Of a stretch of DNA of 5,496 bases, positions 1 through 5,219 are shown one piece after another. This DNA comes from Bacillota bacterium. Lineage in GTDB: Bacteria > Bacillota > Clostridia > Peptostreptococcales > Anaerovoracaceae. Location: contig JAAWDW010000004.1 in NCBI GenBank assembly GCA_022793975.1, positions 1 to 5,496 of the forward strand, given 5' to 3'. The notes under the pieces are model-generated. The model saw nothing but the letters and a program-made list of their open reading frames with translations. It was not told where the DNA came from and did not search any database. How positions within the stretch are numbered: position 1 is the first letter of the stretch; every line of letters begins with the position of its first letter. The position numbers and the translations under genes were made by a program.

Positions 1-1166
1 ATATGAGCACCATAGAGCAGCCGCCGGAAGAGCGTTATCCGGTGCAGACTTATGTACTTGAACAGGATTATGCGCTCATAAAAGAAATTATCGAAAGAGA
101 ACTTTCCCGCGGCGGTCAGGTTTATGTTGTTTTTAACAGAGTACAGGGTATAAATAAAATTGCTGCCGAGATAAGCAGTATAATCCCAGATGCAAAAGTG
201 GCTGTCGGGCACGGTCAAATGGATGAAAGACAGCTTGAACATATAATGCTGGAGTTTATCAACGGAGAGACGAATGTACTCATAGCTACTACTATTATAG
301 AGTCGGGGATAGATATACCCAACGTAAATACAATAATAATATTGAATGCCGATAAACTGGGGCTTTCTCAGCTGTATCAGCTGCGCGGGAGAGTGGGCAG
401 AAGCAACAGAATGGCATATGCGTATTTGATGTATCAGAAAGATAAAGTGCTTACGGAAATAGCGGAGAAGAGGCTGCGTGCGATAAAGGAATTTACGGAA
501 TTCGGTGCCGGTTTTAAGGTGGCAATGAGAGATCTTGAGATAAGAGGCGCCGGCAATATACTCGGCACGGCACAGAGCGGACATATGATGAGCGTAGGAT
601 ATGAACTTTACTGCAAGCTTGTGGATGACGCGGTCAGAGCACTTAAAGGGGAAATTGTAAATCCAAATGCGGAAGAAGCGTCTATAGAACTTGCCGCTGC
701 TGCTTATATTCCGGACAGCTATATTGGAGATGAAGTAACAAAGCTGGCAATGTATAAACGGATAGCAGGCATACTGTCAGATGAAGAAGAAAATGAACTT
801 ACGGATGAACTTATAGACAGATTCGGTGATATTCCGAAAGAAACTGTTAATCTTATGAAAATATCGCGTATAAGGTCAGCGGCAGAACGTATAGGGGCAA
901 CACGTGTATGCGAAGAGAATGTGACAGCGGCCGGGAAAACGAGCAGACGAATTGTACTCGATTTTACGGCAGTAAACGGACTTAAACCGGAGGCGCTTGC
1001 AAATGCCGTATCGTTATACGGAAAGCGCATATTAATACATGGTGGCGTAAAACCGTTTGTAAGGTATACTCTTGAGGGCGGAAAGAAAGATAAACTCAGT
1101 GAAGTAATCGCTCTTCTGGAAACGCTGAATCAAGACAGTATTAAATTGGAAGTTGACAAAAATTGA
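1..1166 (+). CDS. mfd: Transcription-repair coupling factor Mfd, C-terminal part (5' truncated by window edge)
   Basis: Mfd is an ATP-dependent DNA translocase that removes RNA polymerase stalled at lesions and recruits UvrA for nucleotide excision repair. About 387 residues are visible. The apparent ATG at position 3 is internal: it is the M of the conserved segment (R-D)-M-S-x-I-x-x-P-P, and bases 1-2 (AT) fit the end of a GAT Asp codon. Counting from that Met, the second RecA-like helicase lobe shows motif IV (QVYVVFNRVQ, 39-48), motif V (ATTIIESGIDIPN, 95-107) and motif VI (QLYQLRGRVGRS, 123-134). The RecG/Mfd-type translocation segment follows at about 171-199 (MRDLEIRGAGNILGT, then SGHMMSVG). 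Residues about 225-335 match the C-terminal TRCF (D7) domain (IPDSYI, KLAMYKRIAGI, LIDRFGDIP). The stop is TGA at 1164-1166, so the C-terminus looks complete. The N-terminal UvrB-like, RNA polymerase-interacting and first motor domains lie outside the window. Confidence 0.97.
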   Translation, partial: MSTIEQPPEERYPVQTYVLEQDYALIKEIIERELSRGGQVYVVFNRVQGINKIAAEISSIIPDAKVAVGHGQMDERQLEHIMLEFINGETNVLIATTIIESGIDIPNVNTIIILNADKLGLSQLYQLRGRVGRSNRMAYAYLMYQKDKVLTEIAEKRLRAIKEFTEFGAGFKVAMRDLEIRGAGNILGTAQSGHMMSVGYELYCKLVDDAVRALKGEIVNPNAEEASIELAAAAYIPDSYIGDEVTKLAMYKRIAGILSDEEENELTDELIDRFGDIPKETVNLMKISRIRSAAERIGATRVCEENVTAAGKTSRRIVLDFTAVNGLKPEALANAVSLYGKRILIHGGVKPFVRYTLEGGKKDKLSEVIALLETLNQDSIKLEVDKN

Positions 1167-1181
1167 GTAATTATGTAGAAT
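1153..1181 (+). promoter_or_regulatory. Sigma-A-type promoter for the MFS gene
   Basis: A perfect -35 box, TTGACA (1153-1158), lies in the last codons of mfd. It is followed by exactly 17 bp and a -10 box TAGAAT (1176-1181), one mismatch from TATAAT. The predicted transcription start is near 1188, giving a leader of about 40 nt before the ATG at 1229. No terminator-like hairpin was seen between mfd and the MFS gene, so read-through from mfd may add to its expression. The promoter is read from the sequence; its activity is inferred. Confidence 0.7.
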
Positions 1182-1228
1182 AAATTGTTTGCAAGGACAT
1201 ATGAAAGGATAAGAATATATAGGCAATT

Positions 1229-2494
1229 ATGGAAACAGTGAAGGAAAAACAGAAATTACATTACGGATTTTATATCGTAGTATGCTGCTGCATCTTTTCA
1301 TTTACGAGCGTGGCGCTTTTGTTCGGCTGTGCGGGTATTTTTTATACGCCTGTCAGTGAGGCGCTGGGAGTAAGCCGCGGTATGTTCGCTTTTTATGCAA
1401 CGGTGATGTCTCTCGCAAGTTCGGTTTCAATGATGTTTGTAAGCAAGCTTATAGAACGCTATAAGCTGAAACATATTTTAATAGCAGATCTCGTGCTGCA
1501 GGCGCTGTGTTTTGCGCTGCAGGCACTGTTTACAAAGGTATATCTTTTCTATCTGACAGCGGTTATACTGGGATTTGTTTCGGCGTTTACGACGTCGACA
1601 CTAAATACAGTCGTGCTTAACAGATGGTTTAGAAAAAAAGTGGGATTTTTTATTGGTTTTGCCTCATCTATGACGGGTGTCAGCGGAATAATAATAAATC
1701 CGCTGGCTGGAAATTTTATGGCGCACTTCGGATGGGAAAAGACATATCTTTTATATGCGGGGATTGTCGCATTTATTGCACTGCCGTTTGCGATTTTTGT
1801 GTTCAAAGACGATCCACTTGATGTAGGCTTAAGGCCTTACGGAATTGAAGAAGCAGAGCGCGAAGCGGCAGAAGGGAAAGCCGATGCCGCAGAGGCAACA
1901 GGAGTTCCTGTGGAAAAAGCTGTGCGCTCAAGTGCATTTATTTATATTGTGCTCAGCCTTATGACGATAGGATCTGCAAGCGGTTTTGTACCGTTCCTAC
2001 CTTCGTATGCGTCATCGCTGGGTGCGTCACTTACGTTTGCGGCCACGCTTGCGGGCATTTCACAGATAGGTACGCTGGTGGGCAAGAATACGCTTGGAGC
2101 CGTTTCCGATAGAAATACACCTTTAGCAGTGACAATCGGAGCCGGCATTTCGGTAGCGGGACTATTGCTGATGCTGTTCTTCGGTTCGTCTTCAACTTTT
2201 ATGATGCAGGCAGGAGCTGCTATGTTTGGCATAATTTATGCATCTGCTACAGTGCTTAATCCGCTTGTTGTCATAGATGCGTTCGGAATAAGAGAGTATA
2301 CAAAGATACAGGCAAGGATCTCGCTCATAAACGGAGTGATCAATGCGGCAATGCAGTCGCTTTGGGGATTTATAGCAGACCTTAACGACGGTGATTTTAC
2401 AATGTCGATGTTCATCTGCGTGGCATTCTGTGTTATAGGATGCGTAAGCGCTATTATCGGAATACAGAAAGGAAAAAAGTTAGAGCGCGTGTAG
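1229..2494 (+). CDS. MFS transporter, OFA/monocarboxylate-transporter-like
   Basis: This is a 421-residue inner-membrane protein of the major facilitator superfamily with about 12 hydrophobic helices: roughly 13-39, 50-72, 82-103, 105-127, 138-160 and 171-193, a charged Glu/Ala-rich cytoplasmic loop at about 194-232, then 234-256, 265-285, 297-318, 323-346, 362-384 and 392-412. Family-type marks are N-R-W-F-R-K-K (131-137) after helix 4, the D-D-P-L-D-V-G-L-R-P-Y-G stretch (194-205) entering the central loop, and an MFS loop motif around G-A-V-S-D-R (290-295). These resemble the oxalate/formate antiporter and monocarboxylate transporter groups, which suggests a small organic anion as substrate, but the sequence does not fix it. 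The start is ATG 1229 because an in-frame TAG at 1220-1222 closes the frame upstream and the next Met is residue 52. The ribosome site is poor (AGG at 1221-1223), which may limit translation. Its last codons overlap a terminator hairpin shared with the convergent spoVT. Confidence 0.88.
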   Translation: METVKEKQKLHYGFYIVVCCCIFSFTSVALLFGCAGIFYTPVSEALGVSRGMFAFYATVMSLASSVSMMFVSKLIERYKLKHILIADLVLQALCFALQALFTKVYLFYLTAVILGFVSAFTTSTLNTVVLNRWFRKKVGFFIGFASSMTGVSGIIINPLAGNFMAHFGWEKTYLLYAGIVAFIALPFAIFVFKDDPLDVGLRPYGIEEAEREAAEGKADAAEATGVPVEKAVRSSAFIYIVLSLMTIGSASGFVPFLPSYASSLGASLTFAATLAGISQIGTLVGKNTLGAVSDRNTPLAVTIGAGISVAGLLLMLFFGSSSTFMMQAGAAMFGIIYASATVLNPLVVIDAFGIREYTKIQARISLINGVINAAMQSLWGFIADLNDGDFTMSMFICVAFCVIGCVSAIIGIQKGKKLERV

Positions 2495-2506
2495 TGCTCT
2501 AACTTT
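2476..2506. terminator. Shared hairpin terminator between convergent MFS and spoVT genes
   Basis: Arms AAAGTTAGAGC (2476-2486) and GCTCTAACTTT (2496-2506) pair perfectly over 11 bp. A G-U and a C-G pair (2487/2495, 2488/2494) can extend the stem, leaving a 5-nt loop. The MFS stop codon (2492-2494) lies in the top of the hairpin and the spoVT stop (2499-2501) lies in its right arm. In the minus direction the stem runs into a T6 tract followed by CCTTTC, a good intrinsic terminator for spoVT. In the plus direction it is followed only by CCATTTGTTTG, so termination of the MFS transcript is probably weaker. Confidence 0.75.
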
Positions 2507-2993
2507 CCATTTGTTTGGCAAGAAAACTTGCTCCTATTTCGGCAGCTTTGAGTTCCGCATCGCCGAGAACTTTGTCCTGTTCTTTCGGAATTACTGTAAT
2601 TGAGCCTATTGCATCACCCTGAGATACGATAGGAACGACAATCTTGTGATCGTTTAAAAATCTGTTCTTGCTCTGAATTATCTTGTCAAGTTCGTAATCA
2701 ATCTTTTTGTCAACCATATCTTTTTTAATACCGCCTGACACGGCTATTACCTGATCGGTGTCGGAAATCAGTACCGAAGCGCCGAGGATATTGGCCGCAG
2801 TTTCTGCGTATTCGCTTGCATAATGGCTGAGCTCATTTATAGGTGAATATTTTTTTAATATAACTTCTCCGCTGTTATTTGTGTAAATTTCAAGCGGATC
2901 TCCTTCTCTGATCCTGAGTACGCGCCTTATTTCCTTAGGTATTACAACACGTCCCAAATCGTCGATTCTTCTCACAATACCTGTTGCTTTCAT
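2499..2993 (-). CDS. spoVT: Stage V sporulation protein T (AbrB-family transcription regulator)
   Basis: SpoVT is a DNA-binding regulator that, in Bacillus, tunes sigma-G-dependent forespore genes and spore germination properties. This 164-residue protein begins with a near-identical SpoVT/AbrB swapped-hairpin domain (MKATGIVRRIDDLGRVVIPK, then EIRRVLRIREGDPLEIY; residues 1 to about 50, with GEVILKKYSP closing it). The rest (about 53-164) is the GAF-like sensor domain, ending in the typical ASFLAKQME tail. Two ATG codons are adjacent. The second (2991-2993) is chosen because it gives the conserved MKATG start and sits 8 nt from a GGAG site; starting at 2996 would add one Met. The protein is about 14 residues shorter than the 178-residue Bacillus subtilis SpoVT, with the loss in the middle of the GAF domain. 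It is transcribed toward mfd, against the MFS gene. Presence of spoVT suggests, but does not prove, a spore former, since some non-sporulating Clostridia retain it. Confidence 0.95.
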   Translation of the reverse strand: MKATGIVRRIDDLGRVVIPKEIRRVLRIREGDPLEIYTNNSGEVILKKYSPINELSHYASEYAETAANILGASVLISDTDQVIAVSGGIKKDMVDKKIDYELDKIIQSKNRFLNDHKIVVPIVSQGDAIGSITVIPKEQDKVLGDAELKAAEIGASFLAKQMES

Positions 2994-3000
2994 CATTATA

Positions 3001-3008
3001 TCTCCTTT
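3001..3008 (-). promoter_or_regulatory. Ribosome binding site of spoVT
   Basis: On the minus strand this reads AAAGGAGA. The GGAG core ends 8 nt before the second ATG (2993) and 5 nt before the first (2996). The spacing and the conserved MKATG N-terminus both favour the second ATG. Confidence 0.8.
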
Positions 3009-3089
3009 AATTGCAGTTGATTGGTGTAGTCATATTATTTGCGAAATGCAGGAAAATATGCGGAAAAAAGTATTTTATGATTTTGCGCA

Positions 3090-3118
3090 TTGAAAATTGG
3101 GTATTTATGTGATATTAT
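3090..3118 (+). promoter_or_regulatory. Sigma-A-type promoter for fprA-hrb
   Basis: TTGAAA (3090-3095), a 17-bp spacer and TATTAT (3113-3118) make a good vegetative promoter, one mismatch from consensus in each box. The predicted start is near 3125, leaving a leader of about 60 nt that is rich in A and ends at a strong Shine-Dalgarno. A 7-bp inverted repeat, GAAAATT (3092-3098) and AATTTTC (3119-3125), brackets the spacer and -10 box and could be an operator, though it may be chance in AT-rich DNA. Confidence 0.7.
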
Positions 3119-3171
3119 AATTTTCGATATAAAAAAGAGAAAACAAAAAAAGGCGGCTGATGCCGGAATAT

Positions 3172-3178
3172 GGAGGGG
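3172..3178 (+). promoter_or_regulatory. Ribosome binding site that fixes the fprA start
   Basis: GGAGGGG lies 8 nt upstream of ATG 3187. An in-frame ATG at 3160 would add nine residues, but this site would then be inside the coding sequence and the upstream start has only a poor AGGCGG before it. ATG 3187 is therefore preferred. Confidence 0.85.
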
Positions 3179-3186
3179 AACGTAAC

Positions 3187-4341
3187 ATGAAAATCACAAA
3201 AGATATAAAATATGTAGGCGTTAACGACCACGAAGTAGATTTGTTTGAAGGACAGTATATTGTAGAAAACGGCATGGCATATAACTCATATGTAATTACA
3301 GATGAAAAGGTAGCCGTTATGGATACGGTTGACGCAAACTTCAAAGACGAATGGTTAAATAATATAAAGAAAGTGCTCGGAGACCGTGAGCCGGATTATC
3401 TTATTATTCAGCATATGGAGCCTGATCATTCGGCAAATATCGCGAATTTTATGCAAGTTTACAAAAATACAAAAGTAGTTTCAACCGCTAAAGCTTTCGC
3501 AATGATGAAACAATTTTTCGGAACGGATTTTGCGGAAAGGCAAGTAGTTGTAAACGACGGAGATACGCTCAGTCTGGGAAGTCATACACTGACGTTTGTC
3601 TTTGCTCCTATGGTACACTGGCCTGAGGTAATGGTTACTTACGACAGCACTGACAAAGTACTATTCTCGGCGGATGGTTTCGGAAAGTTCGGAGCGCTCG
3701 ATGCTGATGAAGAATGGGACTGTGAGGCAAGACGCTATTATATAGGCATAGTTGCAAAATACGGCAAGCAGGTACAGACACTTCTGCAGAAAGCGGCATC
3801 GCTTGATATTGCAATAATCTGTCCGCTGCACGGACCTGTACTTACGGAAAATCTCGGACACTACATTAATCTCTATGATATTTGGTCGTCATACAGAGTT
3901 GAATCGGAAGGCACAGTAATCGCATATACTTCAGTTTACGGGCATACAAAGACAGCCGCGGAAAAGCTTGCGGAACTTCTCGAAAAGAAAGGTGAAAAAG
4001 TAATCGTTTATGATCTTGCGCGCTGCGATATGGCAGAAGCTGTTGAAGATGCATTCAGGTATGGCAAGCTTGTACTTGCGACAATTACATATAACGGAGG
4101 AATATTCCCGTTTATGCACGACTTCATCAATCGCCTTGAGGAGCACAGCTATCAGAACAGAACTGTCGCCTTTATTGAGAACGGTACGTGGGCATCAACA
4201 GCGGCAAAGGTTATGAAAGGTATGCTTGAAGGCTGCAAGGATATTAGATTTGCGGAAAATACAGTAACGGTAAAATCTGCATTAAATGACGAAAGCATGG
4301 CTCAGATTGAAGCTCTTGCAGATGAACTCTGCCGTGCATAA
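3187..4341 (+). CDS. fprA: Flavodiiron protein (A-type flavoprotein, O2/NO reductase)
   Basis: Flavodiiron proteins are cytoplasmic enzymes that reduce O2 to water and/or NO to N2O, protecting anaerobes. This 384-residue copy has the standard two-domain layout and length. The metallo-beta-lactamase-like domain (about 1-240) carries the whole diiron ligand set: H76-x-E78-x-D80 with adjacent H81 (QHMEPDHS), H144 (MVHWPE), D163 (SADGFG) and H215 (CPLHGP). The flavodoxin-like domain (about 243-384) opens with the FMN phosphate loop YTSVYGHTKTAAEKLAE (247-263) and contains TYNGGIFPFMHDF, a flavin-contact loop typical of these proteins. There is no fused C-terminal rubredoxin or flavin reductase domain, so an outside electron donor is needed. 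The next gene, 79 bp downstream and co-oriented, encodes a likely one. Expression probably comes from the promoter at 3090-3118. Which of O2 or NO is preferred cannot be told from sequence. The symbol follows the Moorella FprA naming. Confidence 0.95.
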   Translation: MKITKDIKYVGVNDHEVDLFEGQYIVENGMAYNSYVITDEKVAVMDTVDANFKDEWLNNIKKVLGDREPDYLIIQHMEPDHSANIANFMQVYKNTKVVSTAKAFAMMKQFFGTDFAERQVVVNDGDTLSLGSHTLTFVFAPMVHWPEVMVTYDSTDKVLFSADGFGKFGALDADEEWDCEARRYYIGIVAKYGKQVQTLLQKAASLDIAIICPLHGPVLTENLGHYINLYDIWSSYRVESEGTVIAYTSVYGHTKTAAEKLAELLEKKGEKVIVYDLARCDMAEAVEDAFRYGKLVLATITYNGGIFPFMHDFINRLEEHSYQNRTVAFIENGTWASTAAKVMKGMLEGCKDIRFAENTVTVKSALNDESMAQIEALADELCRA

Positions 4342-4417
4342 AAAAGCGTTTACTGAAATCACAGGAATCAAACAGACAGCAAGAGCAAATAATAAGAAAA
4401 AAGAAAGCGAAGTATAA
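4322..4417 (+). CDS. Possible 31-residue ORF bridging fprA and hrb (doubtful)
   Basis: An ATG at 4322 in the +1 frame relative to fprA opens a 31-codon frame. It overlaps the last 20 bp of fprA, fills almost all of the fprA-hrb gap and stops (TAA 4415-4417) 3 nt before the hrb ATG. The predicted peptide is basic and polar (K/E/N-rich, with a KKKESE tail), with no membrane helix or recognised domain. No Shine-Dalgarno is seen before 4322. It could be a chance frame in A-rich DNA, or it could serve to deliver ribosomes to hrb, whose own ribosome site is weak. A real protein product is unlikely without outside evidence. Confidence 0.15.
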   Translation: MNSAVHKKAFTEITGIKQTARANNKKKESEV

Positions 4418-4420
4418 AAA

Positions 4421-5035
4421 ATGATTGAGACAATAGATACAAAGGCTTTTTTCAATATAGGATATGGGCTTTATGTTGTGACATCAAACGACGGGAAAAA
4501 AGATAACGGGTTTATAGTTAATTCTGTAAATCAGGTGACCAATACTCCTGCGCGTATATCTGTGACTATAAATAAGCAGAACTATTCGCACGATGTTATA
4601 AAAAATGAAGGTGTGATGAATTTAAACTGTATATCAAAAGACGCTCCGTTCAGTTTGTTTCAGCGTTTCGGATTTGCAAGCGGAAGAGATACCGATAAAT
4701 TTTCCGGACTTGAAGCCTGGTGCTCCGAAAACGGACTTATGGTACTCAAAGATCATATAAATTCATTTATGTCGCTTAGAACGGAAAAGTATATAGATCT
4801 TGATACTCACGGAATGTTTATCTGCAACGTAACGAATGCAAAGGTGATATCGGATACGGCAACAATGACATATTCATATTATCAGGAAAATGTTAAACCA
4901 AAGCCACAGACAGGAAATAAAAAAGGCTTTGTATGCAAAGTATGCGGATATATATATGAAGGTGATGAACTTCCTTACGATTTTGTCTGCCCTGTATGTA
5001 AGCATGGCGCTGCTGATTTTGAGCCTGTAAAATAA
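4421..5035 (+). CDS. hrb: Flavin reductase-rubredoxin fusion, high-molecular-weight rubredoxin type
   Basis: The 204-residue cytoplasmic protein joins two redox modules. Residues about 1-155 match the flavin reductase-like FMN-binding domain (N-terminal FFNIGYGLYVVTS, then NSVNQVTNTP and VTINKQNYSHDVI). A Lys/Pro-rich linker (about 158-168) leads to a C-terminal rubredoxin-type iron site with C172-x-x-C175-G-Y and C190-P-x-C193. This is the architecture of Moorella thermoacetica Hrb, which passes NADH electrons to FprA, and the gene lies directly downstream of a flavodiiron gene, so the same role is inferred. The loop between the cysteine pairs is only 14 residues, against about 29 in classical rubredoxins. 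No clear Shine-Dalgarno precedes ATG 4421 (upstream is A-rich AAGAAAGCGAAG), and no promoter or terminator was seen in the 79-bp gap, so co-transcription with fprA and possibly coupled translation are likely. The symbol is by analogy. Confidence 0.9.
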   Translation: MIETIDTKAFFNIGYGLYVVTSNDGKKDNGFIVNSVNQVTNTPARISVTINKQNYSHDVIKNEGVMNLNCISKDAPFSLFQRFGFASGRDTDKFSGLEAWCSENGLMVLKDHINSFMSLRTEKYIDLDTHGMFICNVTNAKVISDTATMTYSYYQENVKPKPQTGNKKGFVCKVCGYIYEGDELPYDFVCPVCKHGAADFEPVK

Positions 5036-5060
5036 GAAAAATAAGAGTACAATTGTTTTT

Positions 5061-5100
5061 AACAGGAAGTTTGATACGGCTTCCTGTTTTTATTTTATTT
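5061..5100 (+). terminator. Intrinsic terminator after hrb
   Basis: AACAGGAAG (5061-5069) pairs perfectly with CTTCCTGTT (5080-5088) across a 10-nt loop. The stem runs straight into TTTTTATTTTATTT. It lies 25 bp past the hrb stop codon and should end the fprA-hrb transcript. Confidence 0.93.
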
Positions 5101-5135
5101 CAGAATTCGGTACACAGTTTTCATATCTGCAAATA

Positions 5136-5164
5136 TTGAACAGAATGATTTATTATGATATAGT
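5136..5164 (+). promoter_or_regulatory. Sigma-A-type promoter for the amidohydrolase gene
   Basis: TTGAAC (5136-5141), a 17-bp spacer and TATAGT (5159-5164) fit a vegetative promoter with two mismatches in each box. Predicted transcription begins near 5171, giving a leader of about 50 nt. It follows the hrb terminator, so the downstream gene appears to be separately transcribed. Confidence 0.6.
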
Positions 5165-5219
5165 TGTTAAATAGGAAAACTTTAGAAAAGATTTGATTGT
5201 ATATTTAAAGGAGAGAAAT

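Noticed and set aside
3..5. ATG at position 3 as a true start of an mfd-like gene
   Set aside because: It is an internal conserved Met of Mfd in the second motor lobe. The gene simply runs off the left edge of the window.
719..1030. Open frame on the minus strand opposite mfd (103 codons), and similar ones opposite the MFS gene, fprA and the amidohydrolase
   Set aside because: They are antisense to confident genes, have low-complexity Ser/Ile/Phe-rich or otherwise unrecognisable products, and show no ribosome sites or family motifs that I can see.
3009..3060. Promoter for spoVT on the minus strand (TAATAT at 3032-3037; GCATAT and TGCATT as possible sigma-A or sigma-G -35 boxes)
   Set aside because: No -35 with correct spacing accompanies TAATAT (the hexamer 17 bp upstream is CATATT), and no sigma-G-like CATA..TA -10 lies at the right distance from GCATAT or TGCATT. 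The promoter is left unassigned.
3160..3186. Upstream in-frame ATG (3160) as the fprA start
   Set aside because: It lacks a good ribosome site. The strong GGAGGGG at 3172-3178 is ideally placed for ATG 3187, and the family N-terminus fits MKITKDIKYVG.
5036..5219. Riboswitch or small RNA between hrb and the deaminase gene (a SAM/SAH-type switch was considered because of the possible MTA/SAH deaminase)
   Set aside because: Only the hrb terminator and a promoter are visible. The predicted leader is about 50 nt of AT-rich sequence with no conserved riboswitch core or terminator/antiterminator pair.
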